DNA of 64,000 nt from Aureibaculum algae (GTDB lineage: Bacteria; Bacteroidota; Bacteroidia; Flavobacteriales; Flavobacteriaceae): assembly GCF_006065315.1 (NCBI RefSeq), contig NZ_CP040749.1, positions 2,618,501 to 2,682,500 on the forward strand, read 5' to 3'. A model generated the notes under the pieces. It had not been told where the DNA came from. It ran no database searches and was given only the letters and a program-made list of their open reading frames with translations. Below are positions 8,473 through 16,552 of the stretch, one piece after another (position 1 is the stretch's first letter; every line of letters starts with the position of its first letter). A program made the translations under genes and the position numbers.

Positions 8473-9675
8473 ATGAAAACAAAAAGAAAATTAATTATAG
8501 CTAGCATAGCCACAGTAGTTTTAGCTATTGTAGTCTATAGTTTTATAAGTAGTGACGATGCTATCGTAATAGAAGCCAAAACGGTTGTGGCAAAAACTGC
8601 AAATGTAACCACTACGGTAACTGCTACTGGAACCATTGAACCTATTACACAAGTAGAAGTAGGGACACAAGTATCTGGCGTTGTAGAAAAGATATATGTA
8701 GATTATAATAGTGTGGTAAAAGAAGGGCAGTTGATTGCAGAATTAGATAAAACGAACCTACAAGCTACCTATACACAAAACAAGGCAGCGTATGATAATG
8801 CCATTACCCAAAGAAATTACTTGCAAACCATTTACAATAGACAAAAAACCTTGTATGATAATCAAGTAATTAGTAAATCTGATTATGATGATGCCACCTA
8901 TAATTTACAGACAGCAAAAGGTACTGTAACCGAACGTCTGTCAGATTTGCAAAAAGCACAAACGAATTTAAGCTATGCCAATATTTATTCACCTATTGAT
9001 GGAGTTGTTTTATCGAGAGCAATTGATGAAGGACAAACAGTAGCGGCTAGTTTTAGCACACCTACGTTATTTACCATAGCACAAGACTTAAAAGAAATGC
9101 AGGTAGAAGCAGATGTAGATGAGGCAGATATAGGCGGTGTAAAAGAAGGTCAACGTGTTGAATTTACAGTAGATGCTTATGTAGGTGAAACGTTTAATGG
9201 AGTTGTTACGCAAGTCCGTTTAGACCCAACAGTAACGTCAAACGTTGTGACATACACTGTCGTTATTAAAGCTGAAAACGAACATTTAAAACTGAAACCA
9301 GGGTTAACAGCAACCATATCTATATTTACCTTAGAGTTAAATGATGTGTTAACAACGGAAGCAAAAGCCATTAATTTTACTCCTGAAAAGGAAACATTAA
9401 CTGCTTATAATATACAACATAATTTACCAGAAAGTACACGTAGTACTAACAAAACCGATAAGACACTTTGGGTATTAGCAAATAATGGAGAAATAATACC
9501 AAAAACGGTAACACTTGGGGCTAGTGACGGTGTAAATGTTCAAATTTTGAGTGGTGTTACACAAGATGAAAAATTAGTCTATAGTTTAAAAGGAGTGGCT
9601 AAATCGGAAGCTAGTGCTAGTGGCACAAACGAAAGTCCATTTATGCCGCAGAGGCCAGGAAGCAAAAAAAAGTAA
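8473..9675 (+). CDS. MacA-like periplasmic adaptor subunit (HlyD/RND-type membrane fusion protein)
   Basis: The 400-residue protein has one N-terminal membrane anchor (about 6-25). A split biotinyl-lipoyl-like domain follows (TGTIEPITQVEVGTQVSG near 55 and SPIDGVVLSRAIDEGQTV near 175), flanking a helical hairpin. A beta-barrel domain and a C-terminal membrane-proximal domain complete it. It should bridge the inner-membrane permease and the TolC-like duct. The ABC ATPase starts six bases downstream, so the partners are MacB-type rather than RND. The tail is Lys/Pro-rich, as is common in the group. Confidence 0.9.
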   Translation: MKTKRKLIIASIATVVLAIVVYSFISSDDAIVIEAKTVVAKTANVTTTVTATGTIEPITQVEVGTQVSGVVEKIYVDYNSVVKEGQLIAELDKTNLQATYTQNKAAYDNAITQRNYLQTIYNRQKTLYDNQVISKSDYDDATYNLQTAKGTVTERLSDLQKAQTNLSYANIYSPIDGVVLSRAIDEGQTVAASFSTPTLFTIAQDLKEMQVEADVDEADIGGVKEGQRVEFTVDAYVGETFNGVVTQVRLDPTVTSNVVTYTVVIKAENEHLKLKPGLTATISIFTLELNDVLTTEAKAINFTPEKETLTAYNIQHNLPESTRSTNKTDKTLWVLANNGEIIPKTVTLGASDGVNVQILSGVTQDEKLVYSLKGVAKSEASASGTNESPFMPQRPGSKKK

Positions 9676-9681
9676 GCAATC

Positions 9682-10425
9682 ATGAGTAAAGAAATTATTA
9701 AAATAGAAGATTTAAAACGTGAGTTTACCATGGGAACCGAAACGGTTCACGCGTTAAGAGGTATTTCATTTTCCATAAAAGAAGGTGAATTCGTTACCAT
9801 CATGGGCTCAAGTGGATCTGGTAAAAGTACCTTATTAAATATCTTAGGATGCTTAGATCAACCCACTGCTGGAATCTATGAGATTGATAATGTACGCGTA
9901 AAAGAACTTAGCAGAAACGAATTGGCAACCATTAGAAATGAAAAAATAGGATTTATTTTTCAATCGTATAACTTATTAGCCAGAACATCTGCTTTAGAAA
10001 ATGTTGAACTACCACTATTATATAATAGTAAAGTATCAACTGAAGAACGAAGAGAAAGAGCAATTAAAGCACTAGAAATGGTTGGTTTGGGCGATCGGAT
10101 GGATCATACACCTTCACAACTCTCTGGTGGTCAGCAACAACGTGTAGCCATTGCCAGATCGTTGGTAAATAACCCGGTTATGATTTTGGCTGATGAAGCC
10201 ACAGGCAATTTAGACACACGAACCTCTTACGAAATTATGTCTTTATTTCAAGACTTAAATAAAAAAGGAATTACGATTACTTTCGTAACCCATGAACCTG
10301 ATATAGCTACATTCAGCAATAGAACCATTGTTTTAAAAGATGGAAATATTATTCAAGATTACAAGAATGATAAGGTGCAATCTGCCGCAGACGAATTAGC
10401 AAAATTACCTAAAGAAGACGATTAA
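9682..10425 (+). CDS. MacB-type ABC transporter ATP-binding protein
   Basis: The 247-residue ATPase has Walker A GSSGSGKST (42-50), a Q-loop near FIFQSYNLL (91-99), the signature LSGGQ (147-151), Walker B ILADEA (168-173) and an H-loop in FVTHEPD. The closest group is LolD/MacB/YbbA (3.A.1.122/125). It lies between the adaptor (6 bases) and the FtsX-type permease (2 bases), which fixes it as the motor of this export system. In many MacB proteins the ATPase and permease are fused; here they are separate genes. Confidence 0.93.
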   Translation: MSKEIIKIEDLKREFTMGTETVHALRGISFSIKEGEFVTIMGSSGSGKSTLLNILGCLDQPTAGIYEIDNVRVKELSRNELATIRNEKIGFIFQSYNLLARTSALENVELPLLYNSKVSTEERRERAIKALEMVGLGDRMDHTPSQLSGGQQQRVAIARSLVNNPVMILADEATGNLDTRTSYEIMSLFQDLNKKGITITFVTHEPDIATFSNRTIVLKDGNIIQDYKNDKVQSAADELAKLPKEDD

Positions 10426-10427
10426 TT

Positions 10428-11648
10428 ATGAGACTTTTAAATTTAATAAAAATCGCTTTTAAAGCGATAGTTCTTAACAAAATGAGAACATTACTTACCA
10501 TGTTAGGAATTATTATTGGTGTGGCATCAGTAATTGCCATGCTTGCCATTGGTGAAGGTTCTAAAGAAAGTATTCGGACTACAATTTCAGCGATGGGTTC
10601 TAATATGATAACGGTTAGACCAGGATCTGATGTAAGAGGTGGTGTTAAGCAAGAGCGAAGTGCTATGGAAACATTAAAACTTACTGATTATTATGCTATT
10701 AAAGAACAAGCAAGTTTATTAACATATATAACACCAATGGTTAATGGAGGAGGACAAGTTATAAATGGATCTAATAACTGGCCATCAACAATTTACGGAG
10801 TGAATTCTGATTATTTAAAAATCAAATTAGTTGATTTACAAAGTGGAAGTATGTTTACTGATTCCGAAGTACAATCGGCTTCCAAAGTAGCCTTGATTGG
10901 TCAAACTGTTGTAGATAACATATTCCTAGATGGTGAAGACCCTGTTGGAAAAATGATACGCTTTAATAGTATTCCTTTTAAAATAATTGGTGTTTTAGAA
11001 GAAAAAGGAGAAAATACGTTTGGGCAAGATCAAGATGATGTGGTTATTGCACCCTATACCACAGTGCAAAAAAGAATTTTAGCAATAGACCATTTAGAAT
11101 CTATTATAGCATCTGCTATAAGTGAAGATCAGGCACCCGAAGCAGTTACTCAAGTTTCAGAAATTTTAAGAAAACAACACAAAATAACTGAAAATGAAGA
11201 AGATGATTTTCATGTTCGTTCTATGGAAGAGTTAATTTCTACTTTTAGTTCTACCAGTGAAATGCTTACTATTCTGTTAGTGGCAGTGGCTAGTATTTCA
11301 TTATTAATTGGTGGTATTGGTATTATGAATATTATGTATGTATCGGTTAAAGAACGAACAAAAGAAATAGGACTCCGTATGGCTGTTGGTGCAAAAGGAG
11401 CGGATATTTTAATGCAATTTTTAATTGAAGCCATTTTAATAAGTATAACTGGTGGTCTCTTAGGAGTAATGTTAGGGCTTGGAGCGACAGTATTTATTGA
11501 AAAATTCTTAAACTGGCCAACAAGTGTCGCATTGTATTCCATTGTTATTTCTTTTGCCGTATGTGCAGTTACAGGTATCTTTTTCGGATGGTATCCTGCA
11601 AAAAAAGCAGCTGCTTTAGACCCAATTACAGCATTGCGTTACGAATAA
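10428..11648 (+). CDS. MacB-type ABC transporter permease (FtsX domain)
   Basis: The 406-residue protein has an N-terminal membrane helix at about 15-40 (MLGIIIGVASVIAML). A large periplasmic MacB core domain of about 230 residues follows, and then three C-terminal helices forming the FtsX domain, with the conserved VSVKERTKEIGLRMAVGA segment and PAKKAAALDPITALRYE at the end. Such permeases act as mechanotransmitters that drive periplasmic substrates into the TolC duct rather than moving them across the inner membrane. Two bases separate it from the ATPase gene. Confidence 0.92.
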   Translation: MRLLNLIKIAFKAIVLNKMRTLLTMLGIIIGVASVIAMLAIGEGSKESIRTTISAMGSNMITVRPGSDVRGGVKQERSAMETLKLTDYYAIKEQASLLTYITPMVNGGGQVINGSNNWPSTIYGVNSDYLKIKLVDLQSGSMFTDSEVQSASKVALIGQTVVDNIFLDGEDPVGKMIRFNSIPFKIIGVLEEKGENTFGQDQDDVVIAPYTTVQKRILAIDHLESIIASAISEDQAPEAVTQVSEILRKQHKITENEEDDFHVRSMEELISTFSSTSEMLTILLVAVASISLLIGGIGIMNIMYVSVKERTKEIGLRMAVGAKGADILMQFLIEAILISITGGLLGVMLGLGATVFIEKFLNWPTSVALYSIVISFAVCAVTGIFFGWYPAKKAAALDPITALRYE

Positions 11649-11666
11649 TAAATTAATAATATTATA

Positions 11667-12971
11667 ATGAAAACTTTTAAAAACAACTCCCTTTTAGCTA
11701 TTACTATAAGTTTGCTTTTTGTCACAAGCCTACAAAATTGCAGTGATAAGAAAAAGGAATTGAAAACGGTTAAAACTGAGGTAAACAACTATGCACAAAT
11801 TGCAACCGGTCAAATCTACGCATATGGTGAAGATGGACAAGTAATTGCAACGTTGCAACAAGGTGATTCACTTTTTGGTCAAGATGCAAATTATTTAAAG
11901 GGCAAGAAGATGTCTTATCAAAAAAGTGATAATGGTGTAACAACGGATCTAAACTCGGGATTGATGTGGCAAGAAATTCCTACTTCTGAAGGATTTGATT
12001 GGCAAGGTGCAAAAGAGTACTGCGAAAATTTAGAGCTTGGTGGATATGATGATTGGAGATTGCCAACCGCTAAAGAATTATTCTCAATTAGTGATTTCAG
12101 TGAAGGGTGGCCTTATTTAGATACCACTTATTTTTCGCTTGTTAATACTGATTTTGTTGATAAAAGCGAACAATATTGGACTAGTAATACATATGTTGGT
12201 CATACAGAAGAAGGGGGGTATACGGCTGCATTTGGTGTAAACCATGCTACAGGACATATTAAAGCGTATGCAGGAGAAGAACCAAAAGACATGAAAGACC
12301 GAAAAGGACCACCTCCAAGTGGTGAAAATTCACAAAAACAAGAAAGACCAGAAGGTGAAGATACAGAAGGTAACCGACCGCCACCTCCAAGGAATGGAGA
12401 AAAACCAATGGGCAATCCAATGTTAAAACATGTTAGAGCTGTACGCGGTGATACTTATGGAATCAATGAATTTGTAGATAACGCCGATAAAACAATTACT
12501 GATAAAGCAACAGGATTAATGTGGTCTAAAATGGATAGTCAAAAAGGTTTAGATTGGAAAAATGCTTTACACTATGCTGAAAAATCAGAACTAGCTGGTT
12601 ATTCAGATTGGCGGTTACCAAATGTTAAAGAATTACAAGGTATTGTAGATTATTCATTTGCTCCAGATGCCAAAGATACGCTATATGATGGTCCTGCTAT
12701 TGATCCCATTTTTAAATGTTCAGAAATAAAAAATGAAAATGATGAAATAGATTATCCTTACTTTTGGACTAGTACTTCAGCACGGTTTCAAAAAGGGAAA
12801 CCTTATTACTATGCTTGGTATGTTGCTTTTGGTAGAGCTGTAAATAATCAAGGGCATGATTTTCATGGAGCAGGAGCAGTGAGATTTGATACGAAATATA
12901 AAAACGGACCTGCAAGTGAAGGTGGTGAAAGGTTTAATAATTATGTTCGTTTGGTGAGAAATGTAGAGTAA
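11667..12971 (+). CDS. Lipoprotein with two DUF1566 (Lcl C-terminal) domains
   Basis: The 434-residue product has a lipoprotein-type signal peptide with Cys25 in SLQNCS. Two DUF1566 domains follow, at about 80-210 and 265-430; each contains GLMW, then W...A..Y, then YxDWRLPxxKEL. A low-complexity linker rich in Pro, Gly and Glu (about 210-250) separates them. DUF1566 has a C-type-lectin-like look and occurs in surface and fimbrial proteins, but its ligand is unknown. The gene lies 18 bases after the ABC permease and 18 before doxX, inside an efflux/two-component operon. A role as surface or periplasmic accessory or sensor is inference. Confidence 0.82.
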   Translation: MKTFKNNSLLAITISLLFVTSLQNCSDKKKELKTVKTEVNNYAQIATGQIYAYGEDGQVIATLQQGDSLFGQDANYLKGKKMSYQKSDNGVTTDLNSGLMWQEIPTSEGFDWQGAKEYCENLELGGYDDWRLPTAKELFSISDFSEGWPYLDTTYFSLVNTDFVDKSEQYWTSNTYVGHTEEGGYTAAFGVNHATGHIKAYAGEEPKDMKDRKGPPPSGENSQKQERPEGEDTEGNRPPPPRNGEKPMGNPMLKHVRAVRGDTYGINEFVDNADKTITDKATGLMWSKMDSQKGLDWKNALHYAEKSELAGYSDWRLPNVKELQGIVDYSFAPDAKDTLYDGPAIDPIFKCSEIKNENDEIDYPYFWTSTSARFQKGKPYYYAWYVAFGRAVNNQGHDFHGAGAVRFDTKYKNGPASEGGERFNNYVRLVRNVE

Positions 12972-12989
12972 TCATTCAAATTAAAAAAG

Positions 12990-13388
12990 ATGAAAAAAGA
13001 TATAGACTTCGGATTGTTGCTATTAAGAATAGTGATTGGAGGATTAATGCTATTTCACGGAGTTGCAAAATTAAGTAACCTAGATGGAATTAAAAATATA
13101 CTTACGGAAGCTGGTTTATCAACTATGATAGCATATGGTGTATATATTACAGAATTAATAGCACCTCTACTCATAATGATTGGATTTAGAATTAGATTAG
13201 CTTCATTAGTCTTCTTCTTTGGTATGACTGCAGCTCTAGCTTTGGCACATTCAGAGGATCTTTTTGCTATATCAAAAACAGGAGCACTAGAAATTGAATT
13301 ACTTTTGTTATATGCATTCGGAGGATTAGTGTTCTTTTTTACGGGTTCTGGACGCTATGCGGTGACTACTTCAAATAAGTGGGATTAA
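12990..13388 (+). CDS. DoxX family membrane protein
   Basis: The 132-residue protein has four predicted membrane helices. It carries DoxX-family features: LLLRIVIGGLMLFHGVAKL at the N-terminus, then GLSTMIAYGVYITELIAPLLIMIGFRIRLAS. DoxX-type proteins are linked to thiosulfate/quinone oxidoreductases or to membrane redox-stress complexes, but many have no known activity. It sits between the DUF1566 lipoprotein and the histidine kinase (16-18 base gaps) and must be co-transcribed with them. Its role in an efflux operon is unexplained. Confidence 0.87.
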   Translation: MKKDIDFGLLLLRIVIGGLMLFHGVAKLSNLDGIKNILTEAGLSTMIAYGVYITELIAPLLIMIGFRIRLASLVFFFGMTAALALAHSEDLFAISKTGALEIELLLLYAFGGLVFFFTGSGRYAVTTSNKWD

Positions 13389-13404
13389 TCATAAATATTA
13401 TAAA

Positions 13405-14442
13405 ATGCATAAAAATAAAAAAATAACAATTTTTTCGCACTTACTAGTGTGGATAGTCTTATTTAGTATGCCATATGCATTGACATATGGACAAGACCAA
13501 GAAATTAATAAAGTAATTATGCATTTTTGGATACCACTAGGTTTCTATGCAGTTATCTTCTATCTCAATTATTTTGTATTGATAGATCACTTTTTATTTA
13601 CTAAGAAAACAATTCAGTTTATTATTTTAAATGCGGTGCTTATTGGTGTTTTTTTACTTTTAAAAGAACAAATTGAGAATAATTTCTTTCAAGATATTGC
13701 AAAAAAACGAGTTGATGGACCTGATAAAAACGGCCCTCCATTTAAGATGTTTATTTACGTACAAATGTTATCTTATATGGCACCTTTACTTTTTTCAATT
13801 GCCATAAAAACAACCAAAAGATGGGTTAAAACGGAAGCGGAACGTAAAGAAGCTCTTAATTTTAAGTTACAATCTGAATTACAGCATTTACACTACCAAT
13901 TACAACCTCACTTCTTTTTTAATTCATTAAATAATATTTATTCCTTAGTTGATATTTCACCAGACCAAGCAAAAAAATCGATACATAGCTTAAGTAAGTT
14001 AATGCGGTATATGTTATATGAAACCAATTTAGAATTGGTACCACTTTCAAAAGAAATAGATTTTATGAGAAAATATATTGATTTAATGAAATTACGTGTA
14101 TCTGATAAAACGGTGGTTAGTTACAGTTTTCCACCAGAAGAGACTGATATTAAAGTAGCTCCATTACTCTTTATTTCTTTAATAGAAAACGCTTTTAAAC
14201 ATGGTGTATCAGCAAGTAAAGCGTGTGAAATTGAAATAAATATGACAAGAAATGCCAACACAGTTTTGTTTACTATTGAAAACGATAATTACCCTAAAAA
14301 AACGAATGATAAAAGTGGTTCGGGAATTGGACTTCAAAATTTAGAGAAACGATTGCAGTTGTTATATCCTAATAAACATAGCTTTAAATCAAGTGTGATA
14401 AACAATCGTTTTTTAGTACATTTAGAAATTGAAACCGCTTAA
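13405..14442 (+). CDS. Sensor histidine kinase, LytS/YehU type (His_kinase domain)
   Basis: The 345-residue kinase has four membrane helices in the first 140 residues and a short extracytoplasmic-type loop between helices 3 and 4. A cytoplasmic His_kinase domain follows with QLQPHFFFNSLNN (phospho-acceptor His169). The ATPase has the N box ENAFKHG and the G box GSGIGLQNLEKRL. No ligand domain is apparent. It overlaps nothing; the response regulator starts three bases downstream. It probably senses the membrane or a substrate of the pump and controls this operon (inference). Confidence 0.9.
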   Translation: MHKNKKITIFSHLLVWIVLFSMPYALTYGQDQEINKVIMHFWIPLGFYAVIFYLNYFVLIDHFLFTKKTIQFIILNAVLIGVFLLLKEQIENNFFQDIAKKRVDGPDKNGPPFKMFIYVQMLSYMAPLLFSIAIKTTKRWVKTEAERKEALNFKLQSELQHLHYQLQPHFFFNSLNNIYSLVDISPDQAKKSIHSLSKLMRYMLYETNLELVPLSKEIDFMRKYIDLMKLRVSDKTVVSYSFPPEETDIKVAPLLFISLIENAFKHGVSASKACEIEINMTRNANTVLFTIENDNYPKKTNDKSGSGIGLQNLEKRLQLLYPNKHSFKSSVINNRFLVHLEIETA

Positions 14443-14445
14443 GTT

Positions 14446-15180
14446 ATGAGTAACCTAAAAATCACCTGTATTATTGTAGATGATGAGCCTATGGCTTTAA
14501 ACTTAGTAGAAAGCTATGTAAATAAAACACCTTTTCTAGTACTCAAAAAAAAATGCAGTAGTGCCATTGAAGCAATGGAGTTCATTAAAGAAACACCTGT
14601 AGATTTATTGTTTTTAGATATTCAAATGCCAGATTTAACGGGATTAGAATTTTCTAAAATGTTACCTAAAGAAACGAGAGTTGTGTTTACAACTGCCTTT
14701 GACCAATATGCATTAGAAGGTTTTAAAGTAGCGGCCTTAGATTACTTATTAAAACCATTTGATTACGCTGAGTTTTTAGCCGCAGCTAATAAAGCCAGTA
14801 ATTGGTTCTCATTAATAAAAGGAAAGCAGCAAACAGAAGTTTCTGAAGAAAAAGAATTTCTTTTTGTAAAATCAGAATATAAACAACTGCGTATTAAACT
14901 AGCAGATGTAATGTATTTTGAAGGGTTAAAAGATTATATTAAAATATGGATAAAAGATAATCCGAAGCCCATATTAACCTTAATGAGTTTAAAATCATTA
15001 CAGGAAGAGTTGCCAGAAACGCATTTTATGCGTGTACATCGTTCTTTTATTGTTTCCCTAAATAATATTGAAGTTGTGGAGCGTAGCCAAATTATAATCA
15101 ATAACCAACGAATTACTATTTCAGAACAATACAAGCCTAAATTTTTAGCTTTTATAAACGATAATTCTCTTCAGTTATAA
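14446..15180 (+). CDS. Response regulator, receiver plus LytTR DNA-binding domain
   Basis: The 244-residue protein has a receiver domain with acidic pocket DDE (12-14), phospho-acceptor Asp58 in FLDIQMPD, a conserved Thr in FTTAFDQYAL and Lys in LLKPFDY. A LytTR domain at about 135-240 (FVKSEYKQLRIKL through HRSFIVSLNNIE) binds DNA. It follows its kinase by three bases and closes the eight-gene efflux operon. Autoregulation of the operon is likely, but I could not pick out convincing LytTR direct repeats upstream of 7071. Confidence 0.92.
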   Translation: MSNLKITCIIVDDEPMALNLVESYVNKTPFLVLKKKCSSAIEAMEFIKETPVDLLFLDIQMPDLTGLEFSKMLPKETRVVFTTAFDQYALEGFKVAALDYLLKPFDYAEFLAAANKASNWFSLIKGKQQTEVSEEKEFLFVKSEYKQLRIKLADVMYFEGLKDYIKIWIKDNPKPILTLMSLKSLQEELPETHFMRVHRSFIVSLNNIEVVERSQIIINNQRITISEQYKPKFLAFINDNSLQL

Positions 15181-15184
15181 TTGA

Positions 15185-15228
15185 ATTTTGTTTTATCTAT
15201 TGAAACATGTTATTGATAGATACAAAAT
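15185..15228 (+). terminator. Hairpin after the efflux/two-component operon
   Basis: ATTTTGT...ATCTAT pairs with ATAGAT-ACAAAAT (13 pairs with a 3-base T bulge) five bases after the response-regulator stop. A strong T-run is absent, so termination here is only likely. Confidence 0.4.
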
Positions 15229-15270
15229 GTCAACCGGTCTATTTCCTTTCCTTATTACAACGCGTAAATT

Positions 15271-15278
15271 TACCTTTG
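15271..15278 (+). promoter_or_regulatory. -7 box TACCTTTG of the EF-hand lipoprotein gene
   Basis: This is an exact TAnnTTTG match placed 25 bases before the ATG at 15304. No clear -33 TTG is present. Confidence 0.6.
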
Positions 15279-15303
15279 TGTAAATTTAAAAACAGTTTAT
15301 AGT

Positions 15304-15603
15304 ATGAGAAAAATCACAATGTCAGTAATAGTACTTATAACAATGGCAAGTTGTAATAGCCTTAAGAGTACAAATACATCATCAATTGCTGATGCGGCAA
15401 CATTGTTAAGTTCAATGAGCTCCAACTCTACGGTGCAACAAATATCAAGTCTTTTTAGTTTATTAGATACTGATAAAAATAAAGCCATAAGTTCAACAGA
15501 AGCCATAGGATCTGTGGCAGATAATTTTAATGTATTAGATACTGATAAAAATTCAAGTTTAAACCTTACTGAATTACAAGGCTTACTAGGTTTATTAAAA
15601 TAA
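15304..15603 (+). CDS. Small lipoprotein with two EF-hand-like calcium loops
   Basis: The 99-residue product has a lipoprotein signal peptide (MRKITMSVIVLITMASC, Cys17). A Ser/Thr-rich spacer follows, then two near-identical loops beginning DTDKN: DTDKNKAISSTE and DTDKNSSLNLTE. Both follow the EF-hand D-x-D-x-N/D...E pattern, each flanked by short helices. It is probably anchored in the outer membrane and binds Ca2+. It has its own promoter and terminator, so it is monocistronic. An antisense frame of similar length exists but is a shadow. Confidence 0.8.
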   Translation: MRKITMSVIVLITMASCNSLKSTNTSSIADAATLLSSMSSNSTVQQISSLFSLLDTDKNKAISSTEAIGSVADNFNVLDTDKNSSLNLTELQGLLGLLK

Positions 15604-15619
15604 TTAAGCATTTTGTTAT

Positions 15620-15656
15620 AAAAAAGAGAATTACTTTAGGGTATTTCTCTTTTTTT
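15620..15656 (+). terminator. Rho-independent terminator after the EF-hand gene
   Basis: AAAAAAGAGAA pairs with TTCTCTTTTTT across a 14-base loop, and the second arm continues as a T-run. Confidence 0.75.
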
Positions 15657-15833
15657 AAAAACAACTTAAGAGAAAAAATTGTTGAAGTATAGAGAATTTT
15701 CATAAACGTCGATAAAAAGTTACCATCTATCGATAATCCTATTTTTTGGCTTAAAAATTGAATTAGATTTAAACGATTAACAAAATTAATAGTCTAAGTA
15801 GTAAGAAGAAGTTAAATTTAAAAAACAGGAATT

Positions 15834-16484
15834 ATGAACTTTTCAAAGAAAAATCACGAATACCAAAAATCAAATAATTATTTGGTGAGTAAAACAATAT
15901 TAAAAGCATCAATCTTGACATCACTATTTTTGATGGCATTGACAACAGAAGTTTCAGCACAATCGAGACGAAGTAGTACCACTAAAAAAGTTACCAGAAC
16001 GACAACAGTAAAAAAAGCGACACCAAGTAGAAGGATTTCTAGCACTAAGGTAACCTATAAAAGACCCACACGAAAAGTGGTGTCTGTACGGAATGTACCC
16101 AATAGAAAAGTGATTAATCATAACGGCCAACGATATTATTATAACAATAACAGGTATTATACCTATTCAAGAGGACGTTATATTGCTATTGCACCTAAAG
16201 TAGGGTTTAGAATTAGAACATTGCCTGCTCATTACAAAAGAGTACGTTTTAATACTTTCAATTATTTTTACGTGTCAGGTATATTTTACACACAACTAAA
16301 TAATGAATATGAGGTGATAGATCCAGAAGTGGGAACCATAATATATGAATTGCCAGATGATTATGAAAAAGTAGTCATAGATGGACAAACTTACTATGAA
16401 TACGCTAACATTCTTTACGAAAAAGTTCAGGTAGATGGCACAAGAGCGTACGAAGTGGTTGGGATTATAGAATTAGATAATTAA
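15834..16484 (+). CDS. Secreted basic Tyr-rich protein, DUF6515-like
   Basis: The 216-residue protein has a long N-region and a signal peptide cleaved after about residue 42 (TEVSAQ). A Ser/Thr/Arg/Lys-rich segment follows (about 43-95), then a C-terminal part with repeated Tyr-Tyr-x-Asn/Tyr motifs (YYYNNNRYYTYSRGRY) and LPAHY/LPDDYEKV segments. I recognise the layout of the DUF6515 family found in Bacteroidota periplasms, whose function is unknown. The pI should be high. It is monocistronic with a strong downstream hairpin. Confidence 0.72.
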   Translation: MNFSKKNHEYQKSNNYLVSKTILKASILTSLFLMALTTEVSAQSRRSSTTKKVTRTTTVKKATPSRRISSTKVTYKRPTRKVVSVRNVPNRKVINHNGQRYYYNNNRYYTYSRGRYIAIAPKVGFRIRTLPAHYKRVRFNTFNYFYVSGIFYTQLNNEYEVIDPEVGTIIYELPDDYEKVVIDGQTYYEYANILYEKVQVDGTRAYEVVGIIELDN

Positions 16485-16517
16485 AAAAGATACATTAATA
16501 TTTTGAGTTCGTTTTAT

Positions 16518-16552
16518 AAGGCTTCATGTGTAACACATGGAGCCTTTTATTT
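16518..16552 (+). terminator. Terminator between convergent genes (DUF6515-like and topB)
   Basis: AAGGCTTCATGTG pairs with CACATGGAGCCTT (13 pairs, one G-U) around a TAA loop, followed by TTTTATTTTTT on the plus strand. The T-run overlaps the topB stop codon, so it may serve both genes. Confidence 0.8.

Noticed and set aside
11210..11542. 110-codon minus-strand frame inside the MacB-type permease gene
   Set aside because: It is a shadow of the FtsX membrane helices on the other strand.
15297..15611. 104-codon minus-strand frame opposite the EF-hand lipoprotein
   Set aside because: It is a shadow of the plus-strand gene, which has a signal peptide, calcium loops, promoter and terminator.
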